A stretch of 64,000 nt of DNA from Allobosea vaviloviae (GCF_001298265.1 NZ_LGSZ01000010.1:59811-123810); one strand, 5' to 3'. Counted from the stretch's first letter, positions 26,635 to 37,307 are shown. The notes: generated from the letters alone by a model not told the origin. Numbers and translations are program-made.

Positions 26635-27516
26635 CTACTCCGCCGCCGTCTTGAAGCTCGCCAGATTGTCCAGGCTCTGGATGATGTGCTCGGCCAGTGC
26701 GTTCGACAGCACCGAGGGGTCGAAGCGTGTGCGCAGCAGCCCGATCTTGCAGGACGGGAGCGTCGCGTAGCCCTCCGACCGGCCAAGGATGCGCATCCCG
26801 GGCCTGACCGCGCTTTCCGGCAGCACGGAGACGGCCAGGCCGGCGATGACGGCGGCTCCGACAGCGGTCGAGTTCCAGCTCGCATAGAGCACGCGGAAGC
26901 GACGGCCCTTGCTTTCCAGCGCATCGACAGCTGCCTGCCGCCAGTTGCATGTCGGCCGGCCCAGCGCCAGCGGCAGCGGGTCCTCCTCATGCACGGCGTG
27001 GCGCGCCGACGTCACCCAGAGCAGCGGTTCGATGCGGATGATCTCGCCCTGGCCGCGGCTCTCGACATGGGTGATGATGGCAAGGTCGATGTCGCCGGTG
27101 GCGATCCGGTCCGCCAGCATCGGCGTCGGTTCGCAGACGACGGTCACCTCGGCCTTGGGATTCGAGCGGGCAAAGCGCGCCAGGATTTCCGGCAGGTAGC
27201 GGTCGGCATAGTCGTCGGGCACGCCCAGCCGGATGCGGCCCTTCAAATCGGCGTCCGTAAAGCTCGCGACGCATTCGAGGTTCAGGCGCACGATCCGGCG
27301 GGCGTAGTCCAGCAGCCTTTCGCCGTCCTCCGTCAGCTTGGCGTGGCGCCCGTCGCGTCCGAACAGCGGCCGGCCGACGCGCTCCTCCAGCCGCTTCATC
27401 TGCATCGAAACCGCCGACTGCGTCTTGAACACGATCTCGGCCGCGCGGGTGAAGGAACCGGTATCGGCGATCGCCACGAAGGTCTTGAGCTGGTCGGCGT
27501 CGAGCACATGAGCCAT
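26635..27516 (-). CDS. LysR-type transcriptional regulator
   Basis: About 293 residues from the ATG at 27,516 (longer starts at 27,540/27,543 are possible). The N-terminal helix-turn-helix has QLKTFVAIADTGSFTRAAE and TQSAVSMQMKRLEERVGRP; residues ~90-290 are the periplasmic-binding-like effector domain, with RIRLGVPDDYADRYLPEIL. It is divergent from a DUF1127 gene; the shared 170-base spacer includes TTGTGAAACATCATAAGC and CATTCGTTTGGCTTATG, whose TTATG/CATAA elements could be LysR boxes. Targets and ligand are unknown. Confidence 0.92.
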   Translation of the reverse strand: MAHVLDADQLKTFVAIADTGSFTRAAEIVFKTQSAVSMQMKRLEERVGRPLFGRDGRHAKLTEDGERLLDYARRIVRLNLECVASFTDADLKGRIRLGVPDDYADRYLPEILARFARSNPKAEVTVVCEPTPMLADRIATGDIDLAIITHVESRGQGEIIRIEPLLWVTSARHAVHEEDPLPLALGRPTCNWRQAAVDALESKGRRFRVLYASWNSTAVGAAVIAGLAVSVLPESAVRPGMRILGRSEGYATLPSCKIGLLRTRFDPSVLSNALAEHIIQSLDNLASFKTAAE

Positions 27517-27686
27517 CGGGACCCCCGGCAATCGGTTCATCAATATCCGTGTTGTGAAACATCATAAGCATTCGTTTGGCTTATGCCTAGAGCAAAGATA
27601 ACCCTTCGTCAGTGTCCGGTCCCTGCCAGCGGCGCGTCCAGGCAGGGTCGGGGGACGCCCGTCGCTTTCATCCACAGGAGGCCGTC

Positions 27687-28103
27687 ATGCTGCTCATGAC
27701 ATTCGCAACGAAGTCGCTGTCGTCCGTTCCGGTCGTCGCCACGCGTGTTGCTGCCCGTGGCTTCGCGCCGATCGTAGCCCTCGTGAAAGCGCTGATTCAC
27801 CGCCGAGAGGTTCTGCGCCTCGGCGAACTCGACGAACGCAGCCTGAAGGACATCGGCCTCGTCCGCTCCGATCTCGATGGCGCGCTCGCCGTATCCTGGC
27901 TTGCGGATCCCTCGGTCATCCTGGCGGAGCGCTCCAGCGCGCGGTCCTGCGCGGCGCAGACCCGGCGCGAGACCGCCCTTCAACAGGCCGTAGCGGCGCA
28001 GCAGACCATCAGGCCTGCCGTGGCCCATGCTGTCGTCGCTCACTCATCCAAGCCTCTCGCCGCCCAGGCGCAGGTCGTCGATCCGGTTGCGTGCCGCGCC
28101 TGA
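27687..28103 (+). CDS. DUF1127 domain protein
   Basis: A 138-residue protein with an AGGAGG site five bases before the ATG. The DUF1127 (YjiS-like) motif RREVLRLGELDERSLKDIGL lies near residues 38-58; the rest is a long Ala/Gln-rich tail of low complexity, longer than in most family members, which are about 50-90 residues. In alphaproteobacteria DUF1127 proteins have been tied to RNA handling and nutrient regulation. It is followed by a strong intrinsic terminator and is divergent from lysR. Confidence 0.85.
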   Translation: MLLMTFATKSLSSVPVVATRVAARGFAPIVALVKALIHRREVLRLGELDERSLKDIGLVRSDLDGALAVSWLADPSVILAERSSARSCAAQTRRETALQQAVAAQQTIRPAVAHAVVAHSSKPLAAQAQVVDPVACRA

Positions 28104-28127
28104 CCCCTTGGGGCTGCACGTTCCTGA

Positions 28128-28160
28128 GGGCGGAAGTTTCGTGCTTCCGCCCCTTTTTTT
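28128..28160 (+). terminator. Strong Rho-independent terminator after the DUF1127 gene
   Basis: A perfect nine-base stem GGGCGGAAG / CTTCCGCCC with a seven-base loop is followed directly by C and seven T residues. It begins 25 bases after the stop codon and is the clearest intrinsic terminator in the window. Confidence 0.93.
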
Positions 28161-28381
28161 GTCTGGTGCCGTATGGGCACCGCCTGGCAAATCCGCCCGA
28201 GATCGGCGCGAGCGAGGCGCAGTGGCGGGTAAGCGCGCCGCGACAGGGGGCAATTTTAGCCGATTATCCAGAAATTCATCGATCAGGCCCGGCGGGCTAA
28301 CGCAAGATTCACCAATCGCAGCGATTCTTCGGGCCTTGAGCGGGCGCCTGCCTGCACCGGCTTCGTACGAGGATGTCGTCC

Positions 28382-30268
28382 ATGCGGTTCTCCCTTCGCC
28401 TGCGGGATCTCTCGATCCGCACCAAGATCGCCATTCCGCTGTTGATCATGGGCGCGATCAGCGCAGCGACGGCGGTGTATAGCGGCATGGAGTATGGCCG
28501 CATCCAGAAGACCTACTCCGAACTCATCTATCAGCGCTCGGCCGCGATCCTCGATTCCGCCCAGGCGACCCGGGCGATGAGCGAACTCCTGCGCGATCTC
28601 TACAAGGCGATTGCCTATCCCGACTACATGAAGCAGCTCGACGCCGCCCTGAAGGCGGTCGATCAATCCTATCTGACGGCTCAAGGCCGACTGGTCGATG
28701 CGAAGATCAGCTTTCCGGCCCGTGCCAATGATTTTGACGAGTTCTCCCGGCGCTTCTCGGCGTTGAAGGGGCAGATCGACGACATCGTCAAGCAGGCGTC
28801 CAGAGACGAGGATCTCGCGGCGCTCTCGGTGATGTCCCAGCTCGACGCGTCGATCAGCGGGATCGCCGCCGACGCCGTGAAGCTCAACGACGCGATCAAG
28901 ACCGACACCCAGACCAAGGCGGACGAACTCGACGCGGCTGGCCAGGCGCTGAGCCAGATGATGCTGGCGCTGACCGGCGTCGGCGTGCTGCTTGGCCTGC
29001 TCGGCGCGATGCTGCTGGCGACGCGCACGATCATTCGTCCGCTCGATCTGCTCAAGCGCCGGATGGGAGACCTTGCCGCTGGCGATTACACCGTCGCGAT
29101 CGAGGGGCAGGCGCGCAAGGACGAGATCGGCGCCATGGCGAGCGCGGTCCAGATCTTCAAGGAGAACGGCCTGTCGGTTCGGCGCCTCGAAGCCGAGACC
29201 GCCGAAGGCCGCCAGGCCTCGGAGTCGCAGCGGCGCATCATCGAGGATGAGCGTCTCGCCCGCCTCCGCGAGCAGGAGCGGCAGGCCGGGGAGCAGCAGG
29301 TGGTCATGGCCGTGCTCGCCGAGGGGCTGGAATGCCTGTCCCTGGGCGATCTGAGCTACCGCATCGACGCCGCCGTGCCGGACGACTACGCCAAGCTCTG
29401 CAGCGACTTCAACCTTGCCGTCAGCCGCCTCGCCGATACGGTCCGCACCATCCAGACGACCTCGGGTGACGTCAGCGCCGCGGCCCACGAGATCAACATG
29501 GGCGCCGACGATCTCTCCAGGCGCACCGAGGACCAGGCCTCTTCGCTGGAAGAAACCGCCGCCACGACGGAACAGCTCGCAGCCTCGGTCAAGGCCGCGG
29601 CCCATGCCTCGCGTCAGGCCGTCGTGCTGGCGCAGGAAGCGATGGATATCGCGCATAAGGGCGGCGCCATCGTCACCGACGCAGTCGATGCGATGACGCG
29701 CATCGAGGCCGCCTCGAGGAAGATTTCGGACATCACCACAGTGATCGACGAGATCGCCTTCCAGACCAATCTGCTGGCGCTGAACGCCGCCGTCGAGGCG
29801 GCCCGTGCCGGCGATGCCGGCAAGGGTTTCGCGGTCGTTGCCTCCGAGGTTCGCACCCTGGCGCAGCGCTCCGGCGCCGCCGCCAAGGACATCACCGCAC
29901 TGATCAGTGAATCCGGTGTGGAGGTTGCGCAGGGCGTCGGTCTCGTCCGGTCGGCCGGCGAGGTGCTGGAGCGGATCGTCGAATCGTCGCGCAAGGTCTC
30001 TACCACCGTCGCCGACATCTCCTCGGCCTCCGCCGAGCAGGCCAATGGCATCGACGAGATGAGCCAGACCGTCGCCCATATGGACGAGATGACCCAGCAG
30101 AATGCGGCGCTGGCCGAGCAGAGCGCTGCGAGTGCGACCTCGTTGACGACGCAAATCCAGCGTCTCAACGAACTCGTCTCCGGCTTCCGCACGGATGGCG
30201 ACGGCAGCCGGCTTCACGACGTCGCCGCCGCGATGGCGCGCGGAAACGCGGGCCGCCTCGCGGCTTGA
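28382..30268 (+). CDS. Methyl-accepting chemotaxis protein
   Basis: About 628 residues; ATG 28,382 has GAGG nine bases upstream, while ATG 28,373 sits too close to it. Order: transmembrane helix near residues 15-37, a four-helix-type periplasmic sensor of ~150 residues, a second membrane helix ([20 protein letters not shown]), a HAMP domain, a coiled-coil and second HAMP-like segment, then the signalling domain with the hairpin tip [20 protein letters not shown]. No NWETF-type pentapeptide is present at the C terminus, which ends in GRLAA. The ligand is unknown and no che genes are nearby. Confidence 0.95.
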   Translation: MRFSLRLRDLSIRTKIAIPLLIMGAISAATAVYSGMEYGRIQKTYSELIYQRSAAILDSAQATRAMSELLRDLYKAIAYPDYMKQLDAALKAVDQSYLTAQGRLVDAKISFPARANDFDEFSRRFSALKGQIDDIVKQASRDEDLAALSVMSQLDASISGIAADAVKLNDAIKTDTQTKADELDAAGQALSQMMLALTGVGVLLGLLGAMLLATRTIIRPLDLLKRRMGDLAAGDYTVAIEGQARKDEIGAMASAVQIFKENGLSVRRLEAETAEGRQASESQRRIIEDERLARLREQERQAGEQQVVMAVLAEGLECLSLGDLSYRIDAAVPDDYAKLCSDFNLAVSRLADTVRTIQTTSGDVSAAAHEINMGADDLSRRTEDQASSLEETAATTEQLAASVKAAAHASRQAVVLAQEAMDIAHKGGAIVTDAVDAMTRIEAASRKISDITTVIDEIAFQTNLLALNAAVEAARAGDAGKGFAVVASEVRTLAQRSGAAAKDITALISESGVEVAQGVGLVRSAGEVLERIVESSRKVSTTVADISSASAEQANGIDEMSQTVAHMDEMTQQNAALAEQSAASATSLTTQIQRLNELVSGFRTDGDGSRLHDVAAAMARGNAGRLAA

Positions 30269-30290
30269 TCTGGTTGCACACGGAAAACAC

Positions 30291-30399
30291 GTCGTCAGCC
30301 TGGATGAGCCGCGAAGCGGCGCAGATCCAGGATCCGTCATAGAGGTCCGTCGCTGCCTGATGATGGATCCTGGGACGACCCTCGGTCGCCCAGGATGAC
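30291..30399. repeat. Palindromic intergenic repeat, family B, diverged copy
   Basis: A degenerate relative of the repeats at 11,081 and 62,229: GATCCAGGATCC and GGATCCTGGG mark the inner arms, with GCCGCGAAGCGGCGCAGATC shared with the 62-kb copy. It lies between the convergent chemoreceptor and DUF937 genes. Confidence 0.75.
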
Positions 30400-30428
30400 G
30401 GCCCGTTCTACCGTGAGATCATTCGGCC

Positions 30429-31334
30429 TTAACGCTTCGGGCCACCGAACATCGTGTCGAAGATCGACTTCATCGCCTCCTGATGGCTGTCCTGAACCTG
30501 GCGGCCATGCTCGAACATCTGGTTCAGCGCATCGAGGCCGATCGAGCCCGGCCCGGTCTGCGAGGAGGTCGGCGCATCGTCGGGCTCGGGCTCGGGCTCC
30601 GGCGCCCGGCGGGAGGATGGCGCTGGACGCGGCTCCGGTTCGGCTTGCGCCGGCTGGGCGCCGCCGAGCATACCTGTCAGAATCTGGCCGAGCATGCCGC
30701 CCATCTGGTCCATGCCCATCTGGCCGCCTCCGAAGGGGCCACCGCCTTGCGTCTGCCCGCCGGCCGGCGCTTGGCCATTGCCGAACATGCCGCCGAGGAT
30801 GGCTTCGAAAGGGTTGGCCGGCGGTGCCGGCGGCGGAGGGGCAGCGGGCTGCATGCCGGGCATCTGGCCACGCATCATCTCCGAGAACTGGCCGAGGATG
30901 CCGCCCATGCCATGGCTGTTGACCGATTTGAACAGCCCACCCATCACCATCGAGGCGATGATCGGCAGCATCTGCTTCAGCACCGCCTGGCCGACCCCGC
31001 TCGTCGCCGCGGCCTGAGCCGCGACCGCGTTGCTGACCTCCTTGGAGCCGAACAGCTGGCTGAGGACATCGTTGCCCGCGTTCTTCGCATTGTCGGGAAT
31101 GCCGTCGCCATTGGCGTCGAAGATCCGGCCGAAGGGTTGCGCCGTCATCATCTGCGCCAGCGAGCCGAAGGAATAGGGGTCCTGCGTCTGGCGCTGTAGC
31201 CCCATCGAGAAGGCTGGCAGCAGCGCCTCGATCGCGGCCTGGGTTTGCTGCTGGCTGAGCCCGTATTGCCGCGAGAGGTTCTGCATCGCCTGGCCGTTCT
31301 GGGCCTGCTGCATCATCTCGAAAAGGTTCATCAT
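30429..31334 (-). CDS. DUF937 domain protein
   Basis: A 301-residue protein. The first ~150 residues contain the DUF937 pattern (LSRQYGLSQQQTQAAIEALL, then FGRIFDANGDGIPDNAKN, then AVLKQMLPIIASMVMGGL), followed by a long Gly/Met/Pro/Gln-rich low-complexity region and a C-terminal helix. DANGDGIPD resembles a calcium-binding loop. It begins just after the MATE transporter stop codon and is the last gene of a CPA2-MATE-DUF937 operon. Function unknown. Confidence 0.8.
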   Translation of the reverse strand: MMNLFEMMQQAQNGQAMQNLSRQYGLSQQQTQAAIEALLPAFSMGLQRQTQDPYSFGSLAQMMTAQPFGRIFDANGDGIPDNAKNAGNDVLSQLFGSKEVSNAVAAQAAATSGVGQAVLKQMLPIIASMVMGGLFKSVNSHGMGGILGQFSEMMRGQMPGMQPAAPPPPAPPANPFEAILGGMFGNGQAPAGGQTQGGGPFGGGQMGMDQMGGMLGQILTGMLGGAQPAQAEPEPRPAPSSRRAPEPEPEPDDAPTSSQTGPGSIGLDALNQMFEHGRQVQDSHQEAMKSIFDTMFGGPKR

Positions 31335-31337
31335 GGC

Positions 31338-32783
31338 TCAGCCTCCGGCTGCCGCGCGGTCTGTCGCCGCCTGTCTCGGGACGATAGCAGCGTCGGGGGG
31401 CGAGGCAAGCGAAGCAGACGCGCGGGCCGTCCTTTCCAGCCGGGCGATGCCGCGATAGGCGAAGATCAGCGCCAGGATGCCGAAGGCGACGGCCCCGATA
31501 GCCGAGCCGACCAGCGCGCCCTTCGGCCCCGCATACTGCGCGCCGAGCCAGGCCAGCGGCATGGTGCCGAGCGTGGCGCGGCCCCAGCTGAACAATGTCG
31601 ACAGGAACGGCATGCCGAGATTGTTGAAGGCGGCGTTGGCGACGAAGAGCAGCCCGACGAACAGCCACATCGGCCCGGCCACCAGGCAGAAGAACATCAC
31701 CAGCTCCGCGGTCAGCCCGGTCGCGCCGAAGGCGGCGACGATTCCGCCGCGCAGCAGCGCCAGCGCCAGCCCGGCGACGACGACGCAGCCGATCGCGAAC
31801 ACGGCCGATGCGGTCAGGCCGCGACGCATCCGGTCGAACCGTCCCGCGCCCCAGTTCTGCGCCAGGATCGGCCCGACAGCCCCCGTCAGCGCGAAGAGGA
31901 CGCCGAAGGCGACCGGCACCAGCCGGTCCATGATCGCCAGCGCCGCCACCGCCCCGTCGCCGAAACGCGCAAAGATGCTGGCGAAGACGGCGTTGGCGAT
32001 CGGATTGGAGAGATTCGTCAGGATCGCAGGTCCCGCGATCATCATGGCCCGCGCCGTATCCTGCCGCAGCCCGGCGAGGCTCGGCGGCGCGATCATGTCA
32101 TGGACCCTGACGGCCCCATGGAGGCCGGTGGCGACGATGATGACGCGCGCCACGACGATCGCCCAGGCCGCCCCGTCGGGCCCGAGCCCGGCCCAGAAGA
32201 TCAAGAGCGGGTCGAGCCCGGCCGTGACGATGCCGCCGCCCAGCGTGACGAACATGGCCCGGCGCGCATCGCCCACCGCGCGCAAAACGCCAGACAGCCC
32301 CATGCCAACGGCCATCAGGGCGTTCGAGGGCAGCACGATCCAGAGGAAGGACAGCGCGACCCGGTAGGATTCGTCATGAGCGCCGAGCAGCCGCAGCAGC
32401 CAGGGCAGGCAGGGCAGGGTGACGGCGGTCAGGGCCAGCGCGGCGAGCGCCATCAGCGTCATGGTCGATCCGGCCAGGCGCCTTGCGCCTTGCCGGTCGC
32501 CGGCGCCGAGCGCGCGCGCGGTCAGCGCGGCGACCGCGATCATCAGGCCGATATTGATCGAGATCATCAGGTAGAGCACGATCGTGGCGAAGCCGACGCC
32601 GGCCGTGGCCTCCGGGCGGCCGAGCCAGGAAACGTAGAGCAGCGACAGAAGGTCGACGACGAAGATCGCCATCAGCCCGATCGCGCCGGTCCCGGTCATC
32701 ACCGCGACATGGCGCATCAGCGAGCCGCTGACGAAGACGGCGGACTTCGGGGCGGACGCTGCAGGACCGGCGGGAGCGCTCAC
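31338..32783 (-). CDS. MATE family efflux transporter
   Basis: A 481-residue membrane protein with twelve predicted helices in two related halves, typical of multidrug and toxin extrusion transporters that exchange Na+ or H+ for cationic compounds. Family-like stretches include VGFATIVLYLMISINIGLMI in the first half and FGDGAVAALAIMDRLVPVAF in the second. The GTG start overlaps the antiporter stop by four bases (GTGA). The substrate is unknown. Confidence 0.92.
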   Translation of the reverse strand: MSAPAGPAASAPKSAVFVSGSLMRHVAVMTGTGAIGLMAIFVVDLLSLLYVSWLGRPEATAGVGFATIVLYLMISINIGLMIAVAALTARALGAGDRQGARRLAGSTMTLMALAALALTAVTLPCLPWLLRLLGAHDESYRVALSFLWIVLPSNALMAVGMGLSGVLRAVGDARRAMFVTLGGGIVTAGLDPLLIFWAGLGPDGAAWAIVVARVIIVATGLHGAVRVHDMIAPPSLAGLRQDTARAMMIAGPAILTNLSNPIANAVFASIFARFGDGAVAALAIMDRLVPVAFGVLFALTGAVGPILAQNWGAGRFDRMRRGLTASAVFAIGCVVVAGLALALLRGGIVAAFGATGLTAELVMFFCLVAGPMWLFVGLLFVANAAFNNLGMPFLSTLFSWGRATLGTMPLAWLGAQYAGPKGALVGSAIGAVAFGILALIFAYRGIARLERTARASASLASPPDAAIVPRQAATDRAAAGG

Positions 32784-34639
32784 CGTTCCGGCTCGCCGAC
32801 GCCGCCGATCGCGATCTCGGCCCCGCCATCCTCGATCGCCTCCTGCGTTTCCGCCGTGAGCGCCTTCGATTTGCCCTTCGGTTGCACCAGCGGCTCCGGC
32901 GTGACGCGCGGCACCTTGTCGATGCCGGCTGCGATGCCCTCGTGGAACTGGATTTCCATGCGCTGCGCGTCGCGGTCGCGCACATGCTCGATCACCAGGC
33001 TGGCCTCGTCATAATTCAGGCCGAGGCCCTCCAGCGTGACCCGGCCGAAGCCCAGCGCCGATTCGAAGGTCTCGCGCATCTGGTAATCGACATCGGCCTT
33101 CATCAGTTCGATCGCGTGGACGCGGTCGAAGGCCCGCGCATGCAGCCGCGCCTGCGGGAACTCGGCCTTCGCCATCTCGACGATGCGCAGTGCGGCCGCC
33201 CGGTCGTCGATGCACACGCAGATGATGCGGGCCTTCTCCGCGCCGGCCGCGCGCAGCACGTCGAGCCGCGTGCCGTCGCCATAATAGATCTTGAAGCCGA
33301 ATTTCGCCGCCGAGCGAATGCGCTCGACATCGGAATCGATCACGGTGACGTCGATATGCTGCAGCAGCAGCGCCTGCGTCACCACCTGCCCGAAGCGGCC
33401 GAACCCGACGACGATGACGGACGCCCCGCCTGCGTCGGAGAAGTCCTCCTCGATGGTCTCAGGCACAACGCGCGCCAAGAGCCAGGCGTCGATCAGCTTG
33501 GCGACGACCGGGCCGATCAGCATGGAAAGCGCAGCGAGTGCCGTCACGATGGCGCCCTGCTGCTCGTCGAGCAGCCCCAGCGAGACGCCCAGCGGCAGAA
33601 GCACGAAGGCGAACTCACCGGCGGGCGAGAGCAGCGCACCGGCCCGGATCGCTTCCGTCGTCGAGGAACAGGAGACGCGCAGGATCGCCGCCGCCACCGC
33701 GATCTTGAACAGCACCAGCAGCGGCGCCGCGAGCGCCAGCAGCAGCGCGTTGTCGAGCACCAGCTTCAGATCGAGCGACATGCCGACCGCCATGAAGAAC
33801 AGCCCGAGCAGCACGCCGCGGAACGGCTCGATATCGGCCTCGAGCTCGTGCCGGAAATGCGATTCCGCCAGCAGCACGCCAGCGAGAAAGGCGCCCATCG
33901 CCATCGACAACCCGACATGCTCCATCAGCAGGGCCGCGCCGAGCACGACCAGAAGCGCCGCTGCCGTCATCACCTCTTTGGCGCCGCTCTTGGCCAGGAT
34001 GCGGAAGAAGGGGTTCAGCACATAGCGCCCCGCGAGCACGATTCCCGCGATCGCGAGCAGAGCCAATCCAAGGCTCGCCAGCGCCTGCGCGGTGCTGCCC
34101 TTGGCCGCCCCCGTCGTCGCCAGCAGCGGCAGGATCGCCAGCGCGGGGGCGATCGAGATGTCCTGGAACAGCAGGATCGAGAAGGTGCGACGTCCATAGG
34201 CTTCGTGGCCGTCGCTGCGCTCCTCCAGCACCTGCAGCGCGATCGAGGTGGCCGACAGCGCCAGCGCCAGGCCAACGGCCACGCCGCCGCCGACCGAGAA
34301 GCCGAACCACCAGGCCACAGTGCCGATCACGAGCGCGCTCAGCGCCATCTGCGACAGGCCGGCGCCGAGAATGTCCTTGCGCATCGAATAGAGCCGCGAC
34401 GGCTGCAATTCGAGGCCGACGAGGAAGAGCAGCAGGACGACGCCGATCTCGGCGATGCCGCGGATCGCGTCGGGGTCGGCGATCAGCGCCAGCACCGAGG
34501 GCCCGATGACGATGCCCGCCGCGAGATAGCCCAGCACCGCCGACTGCCCGAGCTTGCGGAACAGCGGCACGGCGACGACCGCCCCGGCGCAGAAGGTCAG
34601 GATCGGCGGCAGATAGCTGGTGTGGGAGACGTCGGCCAT
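32780..34639 (-). CDS. CPA2 monovalent cation:proton antiporter, KefB/YbaL type
   Basis: About 619 residues from the ATG at 34,639; a GTG at 34,693 is possible but not needed. Residues 1-~390 form a 12-13 helix Na/H-exchanger domain (AGIVIGPSVLALIADPDAIR, LLFLVGLELQPSRLYSMRK, LFQDISIAPALAILPLL). A cytoplasmic TrkA-N domain follows with the Rossmann loop VIVVGFGRFGQVVTQALL and IYYGDGTRLDVLRAAGA. These are features of glutathione-gated or nucleotide-regulated K+ efflux systems. It heads the operon with the MATE and DUF937 genes. Confidence 0.92.
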   Translation of the reverse strand: MADVSHTSYLPPILTFCAGAVVAVPLFRKLGQSAVLGYLAAGIVIGPSVLALIADPDAIRGIAEIGVVLLLFLVGLELQPSRLYSMRKDILGAGLSQMALSALVIGTVAWWFGFSVGGGVAVGLALALSATSIALQVLEERSDGHEAYGRRTFSILLFQDISIAPALAILPLLATTGAAKGSTAQALASLGLALLAIAGIVLAGRYVLNPFFRILAKSGAKEVMTAAALLVVLGAALLMEHVGLSMAMGAFLAGVLLAESHFRHELEADIEPFRGVLLGLFFMAVGMSLDLKLVLDNALLLALAAPLLVLFKIAVAAAILRVSCSSTTEAIRAGALLSPAGEFAFVLLPLGVSLGLLDEQQGAIVTALAALSMLIGPVVAKLIDAWLLARVVPETIEEDFSDAGGASVIVVGFGRFGQVVTQALLLQHIDVTVIDSDVERIRSAAKFGFKIYYGDGTRLDVLRAAGAEKARIICVCIDDRAAALRIVEMAKAEFPQARLHARAFDRVHAIELMKADVDYQMRETFESALGFGRVTLEGLGLNYDEASLVIEHVRDRDAQRMEIQFHEGIAAGIDKVPRVTPEPLVQPKGKSKALTAETQEAIEDGGAEIAIGGVGEPER

Positions 34640-34778
34640 GGCTTGCTCGGTTGGAGGATAATCGGGGCTCGGCAAGCGCGGGGCTTCGAGCACGCAACCT
34701 AGTGTGTGGAGAGCGATCCTGCGAGGGGGCCTGCGATGCAGGCAGCGTGATGGCCCATGCGGTGGAACCGCGACCGAT

Positions 34779-34808
34779 CCCCTTCCCCCCGCTTGCGGTG
34801 GGGAAGGG
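34779..34808. repeat. Palindromic repeat half-element, family C
   Basis: A self-complementary block, CCCCTTCCCC plus CGCTTGCGGT plus GGGGAAGGG, matching the arms of the larger repeats at 60,155-60,280 and 63,748 onward. It lies between the divergent antiporter and ispH genes. Only one arm-hairpin is present. Confidence 0.8.
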
Positions 34809-34899
34809 AGAACCGCCGTCCTCGCCCAACGACCCCGCGTTTCCTTGACATCGCCGGCCCGACGCCGAAAGAAGGCGCGACGTCCACCGGATCCTCTTC

Positions 34900-35865
34900 G
34901 TGACCAAGCCTCCGCTCGACATCCTGCTCTGTGCGCCGCGCGGCTTCTGCGCCGGTGTCGTGCGCGCGATCGACGCGGTCGAGAAGGCGCTCGCCCTGCA
35001 TGGCGCGCCGGTCTATGTCCGCCACGAGATCGTCCACAACAAATACGTCGTCGAATCGCTGAAGCGGAAGGGCGCGGTCTTCGTCTCCGAGCTGTCGCAG
35101 GTGCCCGATGCGACGCGCCCGGTGATCTTCTCGGCCCATGGCGTGGCGAAATCGGTGCCGGCCGAGGCCGATCAGCGCAACCTCTTCGCCATCGACGCGA
35201 CCTGCCCGCTGGTCACCAAGGTCCATCGCGAGGCCGAGGTCCACCACAAGCGCGGCCGCCACATCCTGCTCGTTGGCCATGCCGGCCACCCCGAGGTGAT
35301 CGGCACCATGGGGCAGTTGTCGCAAGGCGCGATCACGCTGATCGAAACGCTCGACGACGTCGCGACGCTGGAGCCCCCCTTGGGCAAGGCGCTCGCCTTC
35401 GTCACCCAGACGACGCTCTCGGTCGACGACACCCGCGAGATCGTCGAAGCCTTGCAGCAGCGCTTTCCGGAGCTGATCGCCCCGCACAAGGAAGACATCT
35501 GCTACGCCACGACCAACCGCCAGGAGGCGGTGAAGCGCGTCGCCCCGCTGGTCGATGGCCTCATCGTCGTCGGTTCGCCGAACTCGTCCAATTCGCAGCG
35601 TCTGCGCGAGGTCGCCGAGCGCGCCGGCTGCCCGGTGGCGCGGCTCGTGCTGCGCACCGACGAGATCGACTGGTCGGTCTTCGGGGCCATCCGCAGCCTC
35701 GGCATCACCGCCGGAGCGAGCGCGCCCGAAGTGCTGGTCGAGGAGATCATCGACGCTTTCGCTGAGCGTTACGAGGTCCGCGTCGAGACGGTCTCGACCG
35801 CCGACGAGAACGTCTTCTTCCCGCTGCCGCGCGAATTGCGCGATGCGCCCGCCGCAGCCGAGTGA
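34900..35865 (+). CDS. ispH: 4-hydroxy-3-methylbut-2-enyl diphosphate reductase
   Basis: A 321-residue iron-sulfur enzyme that makes IPP and DMAPP in the final step of the MEP pathway. The three cluster Cys are present in [29 protein letters not shown] and [13 protein letters not shown]; the substrate motif [11 protein letters not shown] is intact. The start is a GTG. It heads an ispH-thrB-rnhA string with 12-base and overlapping junctions. Confidence 0.97.
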   Translation: MTKPPLDILLCAPRGFCAGVVRAIDAVEKALALHGAPVYVRHEIVHNKYVVESLKRKGAVFVSELSQVPDATRPVIFSAHGVAKSVPAEADQRNLFAIDATCPLVTKVHREAEVHHKRGRHILLVGHAGHPEVIGTMGQLSQGAITLIETLDDVATLEPPLGKALAFVTQTTLSVDDTREIVEALQQRFPELIAPHKEDICYATTNRQEAVKRVAPLVDGLIVVGSPNSSNSQRLREVAERAGCPVARLVLRTDEIDWSVFGAIRSLGITAGASAPEVLVEEIIDAFAERYEVRVETVSTADENVFFPLPRELRDAPAAAE

Positions 35866-35877
35866 GCGAGACGAATT

Positions 35878-36843
35878 TTGGCCGTCTATACCGAAGTTCC
35901 CGATGATGAGATGGCGGCGTTCGTCGCCCGCTACGGCATCGGCGATCTGCTCTCCGTCAAGGGCATCGCCGAGGGCGTCTCGAACTCCAATTTCCTGCTG
36001 CACACGACGCAGGCCTTCTTCATCCTGACGCTCTATGAGGAGCGCGTGGATGCAGCCGATCTGCCGTTCTTCATCGGGCTGATGGAGCATCTCGCGGACA
36101 GGGGCCTGATCTGCCCGCAGCCGGTCAAGACGCCCGACGGCCAGGCTGTCGGCCGGCTCGCAGGCCGCCCGGCCGCGATCGTCACCTTCCTGGACGGTCT
36201 GTCGGTGCGCCGCCCCAACGCCGCGCATTGCGGCGAGGTCGGCCGTGGGCTGGCGCTGCTGCATCAGGCGGGCGCGGATTTTCCGATGTCGCGGGTGAAT
36301 TCGCTGTCGGTGCCGGACTGGCGGCCGCTCGCCGATCGGGCGGGCGCTGCCGCCGACACGGTCTCGCCGGGACTGCTCCAGCGCCTGCATGCCGAGATCG
36401 CGGTGCATGAGGCGCACTGGCCAGACGATCTGCCGGCCGGGGTCATCCATGCCGACCTCTTCCCCAACAACGTCTTCTTCCTCAAGAACAGGCTCTCGGG
36501 CCTGATCGACTTCTATTTCGCCTGCACCGACGCCTTCGCCTACGACCTCGCCATCTGCCTGAACTCCTGGTGCTTCGAGGCGGACAACTCCTTCAACCTG
36601 ACCAAGGGCCAGGCGATGCTCGCGGGCTATCAGAGCGTGCGGCCGTTGACGGCAGCCGAGATCGAGGCCCTGCCGCAGCTCTGCCGCGGCTCGGCCCTGC
36701 GCTTCCTGCTGACGCGGCTGGTCGACTGGCTGAACGTGCCGCCCGGCGCGCTGGTCAAGCCGCATGATCCGCTCGAATACGACCGCAAGCTCGCCTTCCA
36801 CCAGCGTGTCGCCGACGCGCGCGATTACGGGCTGAAGCCATGA
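35878..36843 (+). CDS. thrB: Homoserine kinase, aminoglycoside-phosphotransferase type
   Basis: A 321-residue kinase phosphorylating homoserine, ahead of threonine synthase in the pathway. It belongs to the APH-fold ThrB class common in alphaproteobacteria, with [14 protein letters not shown], the catalytic loop [13 protein letters not shown] and the metal-binding [18 protein letters not shown]. Translation apparently starts at TTG, 12 bases after the ispH stop; no ATG or GTG fits the N terminus better. It overlaps rnhA by four bases. thrC is about 14 kb away. Confidence 0.93.
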   Translation: MAVYTEVPDDEMAAFVARYGIGDLLSVKGIAEGVSNSNFLLHTTQAFFILTLYEERVDAADLPFFIGLMEHLADRGLICPQPVKTPDGQAVGRLAGRPAAIVTFLDGLSVRRPNAAHCGEVGRGLALLHQAGADFPMSRVNSLSVPDWRPLADRAGAAADTVSPGLLQRLHAEIAVHEAHWPDDLPAGVIHADLFPNNVFFLKNRLSGLIDFYFACTDAFAYDLAICLNSWCFEADNSFNLTKGQAMLAGYQSVRPLTAAEIEALPQLCRGSALRFLLTRLVDWLNVPPGALVKPHDPLEYDRKLAFHQRVADARDYGLKP

Positions 36844-37286
36844 CTGACACCGTCGAAGTCTGGACGGACGGCGCCTGCTCGGGCAATCCCGGCCCCGGCG
36901 GCTGGGGCGTGATCCTGTCCTACAAGGGCACGGCGAAGGAACTCTCCGGCGGCGAGGCGATGACCACCAACAACCGCATGGAGCTGATGGGCGCGATTGC
37001 GGCGCTGGAGTCGCTGACGCGGCCCTGCACGGTCGCGCTCCACACCGACAGCCAGTATCTGCGCCAGGGCATCACCGCCTGGATCCATGGCTGGAAGAAG
37101 AACGGCTGGAAGACCGCCGACCGCAAGCCGGTCAAGAACGAGGAGCTCTGGAAGCGCCTCGACATTGCGCTCAAGCAGCACAAGATCGAATGGAAATGGG
37201 TCAAGGGCCATGCCGGCGACGCGATGAACGAGCGCGCCGACGAGCTGGCCCGCGCCGGCATGGCGCCGTTCAAGCCGGGGCGGTGA
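36840..37286 (+). CDS. rnhA: Ribonuclease HI
   Basis: A 148-residue enzyme that removes RNA from RNA:DNA hybrids. All catalytic acids are visible: Asp in [17 protein letters not shown], Glu in [10 protein letters not shown], Asp in [12 protein letters not shown] and the last Asp in ERADELA; HAGDAMN carries the assisting His. The basic loop GWKKNGWKT matches the substrate handle of the bacterial enzyme. The ATG overlaps thrB (ATGA). Confidence 0.97.
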   Translation: MTDTVEVWTDGACSGNPGPGGWGVILSYKGTAKELSGGEAMTTNNRMELMGAIAALESLTRPCTVALHTDSQYLRQGITAWIHGWKKNGWKTADRKPVKNEELWKRLDIALKQHKIEWKWVKGHAGDAMNERADELARAGMAPFKPGR

Positions 37287-37307
37287 GGGCCGCCGGCGGC
37301 GCGCCTG

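Noticed and set aside
34639..34693. Upstream GTG start for the CPA2 antiporter
   Set aside because: The added residues are polar and proline-rich, unlike family N termini; the ATG at 34,639 leads directly into the first membrane helix.
32882..34702. Long plus-strand open frame opposite the CPA2 antiporter
   Set aside because: Gln/Arg/His-rich shadow of a membrane protein gene; the minus strand holds a clear antiporter with TrkA-N motif.
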